DNA from: Heterodera schachtii
Lineage: Eukaryota > Nematoda > Chromadorea > Rhabditida > Heteroderidae
Assembly (NCBI GenBank): GCA_023374025.1
Contig: SIJG01000035.1
Location: forward strand, 310,001-374,000
Length of the DNA: 64,000 nt
Direction: 5' to 3'
The notes under the pieces were generated by a model that was not told the origin of the DNA, searched no databases, and was given only the letters and a program-made list of their open reading frames with translations. The stretch's first letter is position 1. Every line of letters starts with the position of its first letter. The position numbers were made by a program, and so were the translations under genes. This document shows positions 1 through 10,206 of this stretch, one piece after another.

Positions 1-870
1 AAGGCATTTCTCCTAATTACCAGATGAATCCTTTATAAATTTTTATATTTTTTTTAATATTGATAATATTTCTGGAAATTTGTTTGTTTCAATAAAACAT
101 TTTTTGGAACTTTAAAAATTGATTAATTTGAGGCCCAAACACGTGCTGGAGCCCAACTGACGTTGACCGTCACAGCCTGCCTCATCTGCATGTAAACACC
201 ATTCATTATTTCAATAACAGTTCATTGTTTACCTTTTTAAACACAAAGATAATAATAGCGTTCGAAAATATTGTTGACCATATTGGTCAGTTTTGTGTTG
301 TCAAAAAAGCATAGACATGGTGAAAAGCATAAGTTTGGTGTCCTCATATGACAAATCTGATGGCATATTCTTGCTCAAAACCATTGATACCCCCCCCGAG
401 AGAAGCGAAAGCCCATCAAATCTGGTATTTTTCATTATTATGGGACCAAAAATCTCCACACATTACCTGGATGGCTAGTCGTAATCCTGATCCTGATCCG
501 TATTCTCGAATATATTATGGAAACTTAGATTATTTTTCTCAACAAATGCCTTCAAAATTCCACTTTCGGTAATTCTATTGGAAGTTGATCACTAAATTTT
601 TGAGAAGCCCTGCTGTTTTTCTTTAAATTTTCACTAAACATTTTTGAATTTAAAACAAATATTCACTCATTTTAACTTGACATTATTGAAAATTTTAATA
701 GTGACAAAATCAGTAGAAAGATTTTATACACTGCTAAAATAAAATCAACTATTGATGCAATTATTGGTGGGTGAAAATGAAAAAAAAAATATTCTAAAAT
801 TTTTTATTAAATAATCATATATTAATAAACAGAAAATTTACTTTTTTTTTAAAAATATTTTAACGTAAAA
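1..870. other. 5' flank of copy C1, no convincing gene
   Basis: I see no supported gene here. A short open frame at 293-478 has no homology I recognise and no splice context. From about 660 the sequence resembles the region upstream of C3, C5 and C9: an AT-rich block, a short G run near 768 (TTGGTGGGTG) and an A/T stretch leading to the C1 ATG at 871. It is therefore probably a degenerate promoter of the HTH family. Confidence 0.4.
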
Positions 871-3027
871 ATGCTGCAAACTAATTTGATGATTTTTTTC
901 TTCTTCTTTTTTATCGTTTTAATTGATGGAATGGATGAAGATTTATTTGATGATTTATGGAAAACCGTTAAGCCATCGACCTCAGAAAACTTCAAAAAAC
1001 AAAAATTCGGAGAAAAAAATGCCATAAAAGAAGAAACTGTTGATATAAATGAAATTTATAAACAACAAAATGACAATAAAAATAATAATAAAGTCTGATA
1101 ATTGTAGTGAAAACTAGAGACCGGAAATTTCAAATTTGCGGATCCTGTTGCAGGATTGGAATTCAAAATTTTTTGCCGGACCGGATCCGGCCGGATTAAT
1201 CCTGCAAATCCGGCAATCCTGCAAATCCTGCATTCAAAATTTGCCGGATCCTGCGCAGGATTGCGGATTTTTGGAAATTTTGAAAAAATTTCAATTAAAT
1301 TTCAAAAATTTTCCAAAAAAGAAAAAATGCCTGACAATTTGAAAAAGAAATTTTTAGGGGTTGGCGGGATGCATTAAAAGGGGCGACTAAGATTTTTCAA
1401 ATGGGTCAGACGGTAAAAAGAGATCGGGAATCAAATCTGTTAATGGTCCATAAATTTGAATAATTTTTACATTTCAAAAATGCTTTTTTTCGGCGCAATT
1501 TTTTCAAAAACTAGGAACAAAGAGGTCCGGCTGTGCCGATAGGCGCCGTCTGAAAATTTTTTGGAAAATTTTGTCAATTTCGTAACTGATTTTGTCCAAA
1601 AATGACCAAATGTCGCACTTTTTGACTCATTTCTACAGTATTAATAAATAAAAGCCGGTCCGGCGGTGCCGAAGGCGCCGCCGGGAAATTTTTTTTTGCA
1701 AATTCTAGGTAAAATTGAGATGAAAATTGGGTCTAATTTGATTGAATTTATTATAAATTTATTCAAAAATTTTGGCATTCTGTTCTTCATAATTTTCAAA
1801 AAATCAATGAAATCCTGCCGGATCCTGCACAAAAGTCTAATTTGCGGATCCTGTTGCAGGATTGGAATTCAAAATCTTTTGCCGGACCGGATCCGGCCGG
1901 ATTAATCCTGCAAATCCTGCAATCCTGCAAATCCTGCATTTTCCAAAAAATGCAGGATTGCGGATTGGGATCCTGCAAAATCCTGCGCAGGATCCGGTCC
2001 TGCTCCGGTCTCTAGTGAAAACGAAATGGAAGACAAAAAGCCAAAACTATTGCAAAAAATAAAAAATGAAAAAACTTTGGAAGAACAAAATAATAAATTA
2101 AAAATAAAAATGCCAAAAATTGAGGACCAAATGAGCGAAGAATCATTTGAAAATGAGCTCATTGAGCAAGCTGATCAAAATGTTTCTTCTGCTGATCAGA
2201 GCAATTCTGCCGATGATGAGGATTATAATGATATGGTAATTCAACAATTATGTAATAAATTATTTTAAAATTCTTGGATTCTAAGATTTGCATTTCTAAA
2301 ATTTTGATATTTCTTTAGGAGTTCAAAAAAATAAACGAAATTTATATGTTGAATAAATTTAATTTGATGAAGAAGGAATTGCGAAAAAAAAGTGTTGATA
2401 AAACGTTGACCAAAATGGAACTGATCAGAAAATTTGATGAATTGAAAAAAGTAAAAATTTATGGGTTTAAATATGAAAAGAAGAAAAGAAACAAAATTGA
2501 AACAGAAATTGCTAATGAATTGGGAATTTATCGGAAGAAAATTTACAAATGGAAGAAGAAATTTGGTAAGATAAAAAGACATAATCGAATTTAAATTATT
2601 GTCTCATTTTAAGGTATAATAAAGAGCTTTACAAAACAACAACAAATTGAAAAAATTAAGCAATTTGAAAAAGTGAAAGAAGAAATTTCAAAAAAATTCA
2701 ATTTGGAACCCAATAGAAACATTGAAACAAAAATTGCAACAAAATTGGGTGTTGTGTTGGAAACAATGTATAGATGGAAGAGAGAATTTGGTTTCAGCAT
2801 TCGTAAATTTTTCATTTTATAAATTTATAAAAATAAATTTGCTTTTCTTTTTACTAGAAAGAAAATGTTACTCGGATGCTGAGAAATTGGAATTTGTGAA
2901 AAGAAGTGAGGAGATGAGAAAAAGAAACCCAATGATAACTGAGAGAAAAATTGGCGAAAAATTGAGTATCGATAGAACGAATTTAAGACTATGGACGAAG
3001 AAATTCGGCACCAAATCGATTCATTAG
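871..3027 (+). pseudogene. C1: secreted multi-HTH protein copy, exon 1 split by a hAT MITE
   Basis: Four-exon family member. Exon 1 runs 871-1114 and resumes at 2015-2235, exon 2 is 2319-2565, exon 3 2614-2802 and exon 4 2858-3027. The start (MLQTNLMIFFFF...) gives a hydrophobic signal peptide followed by DEDLFDDLWKTVKPS. A one-base insertion in an A run near 1083 shifts the frame just before a 900-bp insertion at 1115-2014. Beyond the insertion the frame resumes with an acidic tail (ADQNVSSADQSNSADDEDYN). Exon 2 is about 120 nt shorter than in full copies: unit A is deleted in frame, leaving only unit B (NELGIYRKKIYKWKKKFG). Exon 3 encodes unit C (KLGVVLETMYRWKREFG) and exon 4 unit D (KLSIDRTNLRLWTKKFG), ending at TAG 3025-3027. 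Exons 2-4 remain open. Family membership is certain from DNA and protein similarity to C5 and C9. Biochemical function is unknown. Confidence 0.85.
1107..2022. mobile_element. hAT-type MITE with 8-bp target duplication
   Basis: The element spans 1115-2014 (900 bp). It starts TAGAGACCGGA and ends with the exact inverse TCCGGTCTCTA. The flanking direct repeat GTGAAAAC at 1107-1114 and 2015-2022 is a perfect 8-bp target-site duplication, as expected for hAT transposons. Both ends carry a subterminal block of about 125 bp (1133-1265 and 1840-1990) rich in ATCCTGCAA and GGATCCGG units. No transposase is present, so it is non-autonomous. It interrupts exon 1 of C1. Confidence 0.9.
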
Positions 3028-3379
3028 CTTTAGTCAAACCCAATTTTATTCGGTAACACTTTGCCCAAATTTATTGTTTCTGTGGTTCAATTTTCTCTGC
3101 AGAAAAACACCTAGTATGCTCCGTTCCAAAATTATAGAATCACCCCATTTGTTGTGTTTAACTATTAAACGAGAAATGATCAAGCTGTAAATTTGAAAAT
3201 TAGTGTTTTTATGTAGAAAAACATGTACACGAAATTTTACGGAGATTGCCAAAATCTCAAAAAAATATGTAATTTTTCCAAAAATGGGTGTTACTCAAGC
3301 CCCCTAGGAATTTTTTCCAAAATATCCCCCGGTTTTAAGCCATTTTCCGTATCTGTAATTATGGAACACCCATTTTTTT

Positions 3380-3694
3380 TTGGAAAAATTCATAATTTTT
3401 TTTGTCATTTCCAATCTCCGTAAATTTTCGTGTTCAGAACAGCCTTGTTTTATCGATACAAGTGACGCGACAGATTTACGTTGTTATAATCTTCTTCATA
3501 CAAATGAAGTTTATGCGGTTATGCTTTGCGATTCAAATGCTGATATTCCCCCTGCGAGAATTATTGTGTATCCGAAAACCGAAAAAAAAATTAACAGATT
3601 TATACCCACTAGACAATGTGTAGAGCCAATGACATATCATTACTGTATCCATGTGGTCAAGACGGATATCATCTTGGATTTAAAGACCAAATAG
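3380..3694 (+). other. Possible exon of an unknown cysteine-containing protein
   Basis: An open frame encodes a stretch with several cysteines (FSCSEQPCFIDTSD..., LRCYNLLHTNEVYAVMLCDS, RQCVEPMTYHYCIHVVKTD). A plausible acceptor (GTGTTCAG) lies just before AACAGCC near 3440, so the real exon may begin there. The composition is more protein-like than that of most frames here. I recognise no domain and see no partner exon. It could be a decayed host exon or transposon debris. Confidence 0.25.
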
Positions 3695-3960
3695 GACAAA
3701 GTTACAATTTGTGATAGCTAAAAACTTCTTCCTTTTTTCCGAGAAAATAGAAAATTTTTTCCCCATTTTTATGCCAAAAAATTATTTCAACCATGGTTAG
3801 TAGATTCTGCTGCAAAAGTTGAATGGGATAGACTTCAATAGATCAAAACACATCAAGACCTAATAGGAAAAACGGTTACATTTTGTGATAACTAAAAATA
3901 TCTTCGTTTTTCCGAGAAAATGGAAATTTTTTTCCCCATTTTTATGCCAAAAAATCATTT
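3690..3960. repeat. Local tandem duplication of about 100 bp
   Basis: Two similar copies, about 3693-3785 and 3855-3960, share the core TTTTTCCGAGAAAAT and a following TTTTTCCCCATTTTTATG. They are separated by about 70 unrelated bases. No gene is evident. Confidence 0.6.
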
Positions 3961-4019
3961 AAATTACTCAAATGTTGAAGATTTTCTTAAAAATAAAGCT
4001 GAAAAGTTGGCACAGAAAT

Positions 4020-4740
4020 TCAAAAAGGTAATATAGCCATCAACGTTTACTGGTGGGCCACGAAATATGCATGAACATTTAACGGAAGCAATGGCAATTG
4101 TTAATGAAACTTGTGTAAGGGATTGGCCCACCCTCAAAACAATTTTCATTTTCCCTCAGCAGTCGGACCTTCCATCTATCCATTTATCGCTTTTCTTATC
4201 TCTTTCATCCCCGCCCCTTTTCCGTTCCTTTCACTTTTTCCTTGCCCAGCGATCAGTTAGTCGTCGGAGTCATCGGATTTACAATCGATCAATTAATTCA
4301 TTTTCTCATATCGTCCGTCCATGGCATATTTCGATCACATATTTTATCCGGAGAATAAATTAGTCTTTTAACATCGATGCTATTTGGGTGACCATCGGTC
4401 CCAGGGGCCCGGGATCTGTGCTCCAAATCGTCCTCCCCATTTATTCATAAGCGGCGAGTCGTCTGGGGGACCCACGCGCCTCCCTCACTCTTGAAAACCC
4501 GATCTTTTTGTTACTTTTAAATGCAATCCTAATGACCCTGATACATTAAACTGTTTAAAAACGGGTCAAACAACTTTAGATAGACCTGAGACATAGTTTT
4601 GCAAGAGCTTTTGAGTTAAAAATAAATTATTTATATTATTATTTATTCTTATGAAGGAATGTTTGGAAATGTTATCGGTTTTTGCTGGATGATAGAATAC
4701 CAAAAAAGATGATTGTCACATTTACAGTTGTTATTAATAG
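4020..4740. other. Less AT-rich stretch, possible solo LTR fragment, no gene
   Basis: From about 4130 to 4500 the sequence is markedly less AT-rich, with pyrimidine-rich blocks (TCTCTTTCATCC), an AATAAA signal near 4352 and GC-rich runs at 4400-4490. This resembles the LTR of a retrotransposon, but I found neither a partner LTR nor a target duplication. I see no coding region. Confidence 0.2.
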
Positions 4741-5300
4741 GGTTATAAGTTGTATGCACTAAAAAATGCCAAATATGCGCATAAAATATGCACTAAAAAT
4801 CCCCCAAATATGCCCTAAAAACCCGAAAAATGCCCAAATATGCACTAAAATATGCCTTAAAAACTAGCAAAAATGACTTTGAATCCCCGAAAAAATGCCA
4901 AAAATTATGTAAAAAATTCAGAATTGACTTTAAAAACATCAAAACAATGGCAAAGGAGCGTTTTTAGACAATTATAAAAAATATTTTTATACAACAAATT
5001 TTTTTCAAAGGTTTAACAAAAATTTTAAATTAGCGAATTTAAAGAAATTTATTTTGAAAATTACAGCCTCAATTTGGAAAAATTTATGTAAATATTTTTG
5101 CCATTTTATGTCCATATTTCGCGATTTTTGGTCCATATTTTATGGCCATATTTTGCGATTTTATATCCTTGTTTTTCCGAGCCCTTCTTATAATCCTTTC
5201 CTTAGCAAAACTTTTAAGGCACATATCAATGTCGAAAGAGTCGCTGAAATATCCGCTGTGAAATATATTTTGATTATATTTACAAAGTTTATGATGCTGC
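4740..5300. repeat. Degenerate short repeats of the ATGCACTAAAA type
   Basis: Positions 4757-4860 contain diverged repeats around ATATGCACTAAAA and ATGCCAAATATG. Around 5096-5165 there are repeats of CCATATTTTGCGATTTT. The same words recur near 7850 and 20340, so this is probably part of a dispersed repeat family. The stretch from 5300 to 5980 is plain AT-rich sequence with nothing I can identify. Confidence 0.45.
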
Positions 5301-6148
5301 GGTTGTAGAATGAACGACAAGAAATGAAAATGGTGTTAAAAAAATACTAAACTATGATGAAGTCGACAAATACCTTGAAGGAAGGTACTTTAGTTAATAG
5401 AATTTTATTATTTAAATTTAAATTCTCTAATAAATTAATTTTTTATTTAGTTTCTTTTATTAATAATTCGAGCTTTTTTTTATTCATTTCGATTTTGATG
5501 GTTATAATATTTTTATCCCATCCCTTAGCAATTTTCTTTTCAATTCAAAAAGTTCTGAGAATATACATACATACATATCTCTAATATTTCTGCGTTTTTT
5601 GGGTTTATTTGAAATCTTTTTACTCAAATGAATGTTTAATTAATTGAAAATAGAGTGAAATTAATAAAATGTTGATAAATTACCAAATTATGTAAAATAT
5701 AAACATACAAATTATTAAAAATTGACCCTAAAATTATATTAATCACATTACATAATTTGCACATATGTCTATTTCTGGATTTATTCTGTAAAAGAGGACT
5801 TAGATGTCCAAAATTCCGGCTGTGCCATTATCAAATTTTCTGATGCCAATTTAATTTATTTTTTATTTAATATAAATCGAGGACCAATAAACTTTTCCTC
5901 GGCTGATTATATTTCATTTAATTTCAATATATTTATTTTTTTTGGAAGTCCATAAATTATTTTTAACATGTACAAACACAGAAAGGGAAATAAAAATTTT
6001 TTAAAATCGATTAATTACCATTAAATACAATAGATTGCAATTGATTGATATTTTTTTAAAAATAAATAGAGATTTTTTCATATATTCCACTTATAATATT
6101 ACAAATATAAGCAGAAAAAACAAAATTATTTATTTTTTGCATCAAAAA

Positions 6149-7167
6149 ATGCCGCAAATTAATTTTGTGATTATTTTATTTATATTTTTAATCGTTATAA
6201 TTGATGGAATTGATGAAGATTTATTTGATGATTTATGGAAAAACCTAAAGCCATCGACCTCAAAAACATCAAAGAACAAAAATTCGGAGGAAATAATGCC
6301 ATAAAGGAAGAAGTTGATAATGAAAATTATGAACAACAAAATGCTAAGAAAATAAAGATAAAGTCAGAAAGTTGCAGTGAAAAAGAAATGGAAGACATAA
6401 AGCCAAAAGAATCGCAAAAAATAAAAAAAGAACAAACATTGGAGGAACAAAATAATAATTTAAATATAAAACTTTGCCAAGAAACGAAATGGAATTGAAG
6501 AAAAAAATAAAGAAAATTAGAAGGAATAAGGAAGATGACGAAACAAAAAAGGAACTGATCAGAAAATTTGATCAATTGAAAAAAGAAAAAATTTATTTCT
6601 ATAAAAATGACGAGAAGAAAAGATATAAAATTGAACGTGAAATTTGTAATGAATTGGGAATTAGTCGGAAGAAAATTTACAAATGGAAAAAGGAATTGAA
6701 GAAAGAAATTGGTAAGAAAACAATGGAATAAACCAATTTTTTCTCACTTTTTCATTTTAAGATTTAACAAAGAATTTGCTAAAATATCAAAAAATTGATC
6801 AATTTGAAAGAGAAAAGAAGAATTTACAAAAAAATTTCAATTTAAAAACGACAATGAAAATTAATGAAAAAATAGCGGAAAAAATCGGTGTTCGATTAGA
6901 TACAATTTATAAATGGAAGAGAAAATACGGTTTAATCAATCGTAAAATTTTTATTAATGAAATTTATTTTATAAATAAAATTGCATTTTTTTAGGAGAAA
7001 GAAAATGTTACTCGGATGCTGAAAAATTGGAATATGTGAAAAGAAGTGAGGAAATGACAAAAAGAAACCCAATGATAAGTGAGAGAAAAATTGCCAAAGT
7101 ATTTGGCATTTCAAATATTAGCTTAAATCGGTGGATGAAGAAATTTTGCAGCAAATCGATTCATTAA
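6149..7167 (+). pseudogene. C2: HTH-family copy with exon 1 fused into exon 2
   Basis: The ATG at 6149 starts a signal peptide (MPQINFVIILFIFLIVIIDG) and the DEDLFDDLWKNLKPS motif. One A is missing from an A run near 6265 and shifts the frame. An internal deletion then joins the exon 1 spacer, near 6478, to the middle of exon 2, removing the acidic tail, intron 1 and HTH unit A. Unit B (NELGISRKKIYKWKKELK) ends at the donor after 6711. Exon 3 (6762-6941) encodes unit C (KIGVRLDTIYKWKRKYG) and exon 4 (6995-7167) unit D (VFGISNISLNRWMKKFC), ending in TAA. Units B-D are intact at the protein level. The same missing A occurs in C10, so that lesion is probably inherited rather than a sequencing error. 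Confidence 0.85.
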
Positions 7168-7197
7168 TTTCCGATCATTTTAATGATTAAATCGTTA

Positions 7198-7559
7198 TTT
7201 AGTTTAGCTTTTCGAACATATAAGATGATGCTTTGTATTTTTTTTCATCTTTATTTTTTATTGAATTTAAAACATTTTTTTTTTTTTGTATGTTTTTTAA
7301 ACGAATTTTTTTTTTTGTGTTCGTTCTTTTTATTTTACATTTCACCACAATAAATAATTTCAAACGTTAGAATATATTTATTTAGTTTAGCTTTTCGAAC
7401 ATATAAGATTAAGATGCTTTGTATTTTTTTCATCTTTATTTTTTATTGAATTTAAAACTTTTTTTTTGTACGTTTTTTAAACGAATTTTTTTTTTGTGTT
7501 CGGGCTTTTTATTTTACATTTCACCACAATAAATAATTACAAACGTTAGAATATATTTG
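7198..7559. repeat. Tandem duplication, about 180-bp unit
   Basis: Unit 1 (7198-7380) and unit 2 (7381-7559) both begin TTTAGTTTAGCTTTTCGAAC and end near CGTTAGAATATATTT. They differ by a few bases and homopolymer lengths, so the duplication is recent. It lies immediately 3' of C2 and contains no gene. Confidence 0.85.
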
Positions 7560-7588
7560 AAACAAAAATTGAATAATTTTGTGCCTAT

Positions 7589-7818
7589 TTACCGTAATTA
7601 CTGAATTAGTACCCCCGGGGGGTTCTATTTTTCAACCTACCTCGAAAGGGGGGTCTAATACAGAGGGGGGTTCTAATACAGAGGGGGGTACTAATACAGA
7701 GGGGGGTTCTAATACAGAGGGGGTTCTAATACAGAGGGGGGTTCTAATACAGAGGGGGGTTCTAATACAGAGGGGGGTTCTAATACAGAGGAGGGTCCTA
7801 ATTCAGTAAGTACGGTAA
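7589..7818. mobile_element. MITE with an internal GGGGGG minisatellite
   Basis: The left end TTACCGTAATTACTGAATTA is mirrored at the right end, whose inverse reads TTACCGTACTTACTGAATTA, giving a terminal inverted repeat of about 25-28 bp. The interior (about 7640-7800) is a tandem array of roughly 18-bp units, TCTAATACAGAGGGGGGT. A likely relative ends near 9578 (GGATTTACGGTAA). A target duplication is not clear. Confidence 0.65.
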
Positions 7819-8212
7819 TGCTTATTTTGCGATTTTTTTTTTCAACCTTTTAGTGCATATTTTGCGATTTTTTATTTCTAAAAAACGAACCTCTAATTAT
7901 CACACATATTGCGGCTGTTCTTTTTTTTGTTCATTTAAAAAAAAATTATTGAAAATCAAAAAAAATTTGCTAAAATTTTGTCTTCATTTTTCAAAATTCC
8001 CACCATCATCAAATCACATTTTCATATACTCCAACCAAAAAATAATTTTTCTTTTAAAAAAAAAATCATCGATACTAATGATGTTTGGTTGGTTTTCCCA
8101 AATAATTTTCAAAAAAAATCGTTAAACTAAAACCATTATATTTTCTTGGTTGTGCCACTTAAAAATTGAATATTTAAATTTAGAATTTGTCTATAACAGA
8201 AATTGAATAATT

Positions 8213-9260
8213 TCAAATTGCTTTGCTGGTAGATTGTGCCGAGCTTACGGCATTTGCATTTTCGTCGATGTCACTGTCACCAATGAGGTCGCATCCGCCA
8301 CAGATGACTTTTGATCCGTATCCTTCTTCACCATCGCTTGAGAGCAGGGCTGGGCGAAGCTCGGCTTAGCACTCGAAGCCGAAGCCGAAGGCGAAGCCCA
8401 ATTTTTATTCGAAGCCGAAGTCCGAAGCTCGAAGCCCAAAAAACCCGAAGTTTTCGAAGTTTTCGAAGCCGAAGCCGAAGTTTTTTCAAAAATTTTTTTT
8501 TAATTCCAAAAAATTTTTTCACCACAATTTCGGTTAAATATCAAATAGACCAACCTTTCGATAAATAAATATAATGAATTTTTATAGCAATGTATTTGTA
8601 AATTTTTATAATTCTTAGAATACTCACGGTTTTTGATTCAATTTAAAAAATAAAGGGAATTTTGGAGCTCCGGCGGTGCCGATAGGCGCCGCCGAGAAAT
8701 TTTTTTTAATTTGAGTGCAATTTGTTAACAGATTTACACCAAAAAATGACCAAATTTTGCGACTTTGAGCTACTTTTTTTTTTTAATAAAATAGAGGATT
8801 TTTAGGGTCCGGTCAAAAAAAGGAATAACTTTGAAAAATTAGAAGAAAAACAAGTACTTGGATGGGAACTGATCCAAAGGTAAACATAATGAAAATAGCC
8901 AAGAGCACTACCACTCGACCATGCGTGTGAACACAAAAAAAAAACAAAAAATTAATAAATATCTATTAATTTAATTTATCAAAAGCCCATCACTAGGGGT
9001 GCATTTGCACATTGAAAACTCAATCTTTAGGGGTGTATTTTTCCAGAAACTTCGGGTAAAATAGCCGAAGCCGAAGCACGAAGTTCGAAGCCCAAAAAAC
9101 CCGAAGTTTTCGAAGTTTTCGAAGCCGAAGCCGAAGTTTCGCCCAGCCCTGCTTGAGAGTGAGCATGGTGGAATGGCGTGACAAGGCCTGGAGCATTTTC
9201 GACAATTGTGAGCACCAGACGTGGGTTTGTTGCAAAAGCAACAGACCTTAATAAACATAA
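8213..9260 (-). pseudogene. Cys/His-rich zinc-binding-type ORF split by a hAT MITE
   Basis: On the minus strand an exon beginning near 9247 (acceptor TTATTAAG) encodes CCFCNKPTSGAHNCRKCSRP, then CHAIPPCSLSS. It is interrupted at 9152 by an 807-bp insertion and continues in the same frame from 8336 with DGEEGYGSKVICGGCD, then an acidic tail, to TGA at 8213-8215. The spacing C-x2-C...H-x-C-x2-C...C...C-x2-C suggests a zinc-binding domain like those in transposon-derived proteins. The upstream gene is not visible. The short motif GGCDL followed by acidic residues also occurs in CD, which may be coincidence. Function is unknown. Confidence 0.5.
8337..9159. mobile_element. hAT MITE with CAGGGCTGGGCGAA termini and 8-bp TSD
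   Basis: The element spans 8345-9151 (807 bp). It begins CAGGGCTGGGCGAAGC and ends TTTCGCCCAGCCCTG. The direct repeat CTTGAGAG at 8337-8344 and 9152-9159 is a perfect 8-bp target duplication. Subterminal regions are full of GAAGCCGAAG repeats. The interior includes a GC-rich near-palindrome at 8662-8695 (CCGGCGGTGCCGATAGGCG) also found in the MITE inside C1. A partial relative lies at 37077-37215. Confidence 0.9.
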
Positions 9261-9399
9261 TTCGAACAAATGAATAAGAAACGAGGCTTTACTAAATTAG
9301 CTGAACTGCCACATTCATTTGATGGGTCCATCTTATAGAGAAATTGGTATAAGCAAATTTGTTTAACTAAATTTATTCAAAATTACAAATTTACCATGG

Positions 9400-10200
9400 A
9401 ATTTGAATGTAAAAATGGTAGGTATAATGAATAAATAGGTAGACGTACAAAAAATAGGCAATGTGCCTATGAACAATACAATGCCCCTCTCTGGTAGAAT
9501 GCCCCCTCCAATTAAATGCCCCTTTTGGGAGGGGTTGAACAATAGAATGCCCGGGCATTCAAATAGCGGATTTACGGTAATTTTAAAATTTAAAGTTTAT
9601 TTGAAACAAAATTGAAAATTTCAAATTTTAAATTTATAATCTGAAACAGTCTGAAACAAAAATTGAATAATTTTTTAAATTTAATGGCTGAAACTTTCTC
9701 AATTTTGTAATTTGAGCTTTTAGCGATATGGACCAGCTTCATTAAGTCCAATTACATTTTATTTATTTAATCAGTATTTATTTGTTTTGCTGCGCACCCA
9801 ATCACTTTATATTTTAAAAAAGAGAATGATTAATCTCTCCTCTCCTCCATTAATTTTTGAGTAATTTTCTTTTTCATTTAAAAATTTATTTTTTATTTTT
9901 ACTGTTCCCATTTTTATAGCCTTTCGATTTAACAACGAAATCACGCCCTTAATTATTCTTTATCATTTATTATTAATTCTGCTGTATTGCTCATTGTTTC
10001 TAAATTATAACACTAATTGATTTGTTTCATATTTTCTTTGAAATTTTTGAGTAAAAAAATGGCAACAAATTTTGATTATTGCAGGTCTTAAATTTATTTT
10101 TAATATTTAAAATGATGAATGAATTGATGCATTAAAATAATAAATTTAATTGACATTTAAATTTGCTAATTTCCTCGAAAATTTAAATTAAATTAATCAA
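9400..10200. other. AT-rich spacer with a MITE end
   Basis: Positions 9480-9580 hold short repeats of AATGCCCC ending in a TTTACGGTAA-type terminus, probably a diverged relative of the MITE at 7589-7818. From 9580 to 10200 I see only AT-rich sequence. Confidence 0.4.
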
Positions 10201-10206
10201 ACATCC

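Noticed and set aside
293..572. Short overlapping open frames that could be a small gene
   Set aside because: No splice context, signal peptide, repeat relationship or recognisable motif; the length is expected by chance.
5054..5320. Transposase fragment ending HINVERVAEISAVKY
   Set aside because: The resemblance to hAT dimerisation regions is too weak to call.
7579..7809. Open frame with Gly-Gly-Ser-Asn-Thr repeats
   Set aside because: It is only the translation of the GGGGGG minisatellite inside a MITE.
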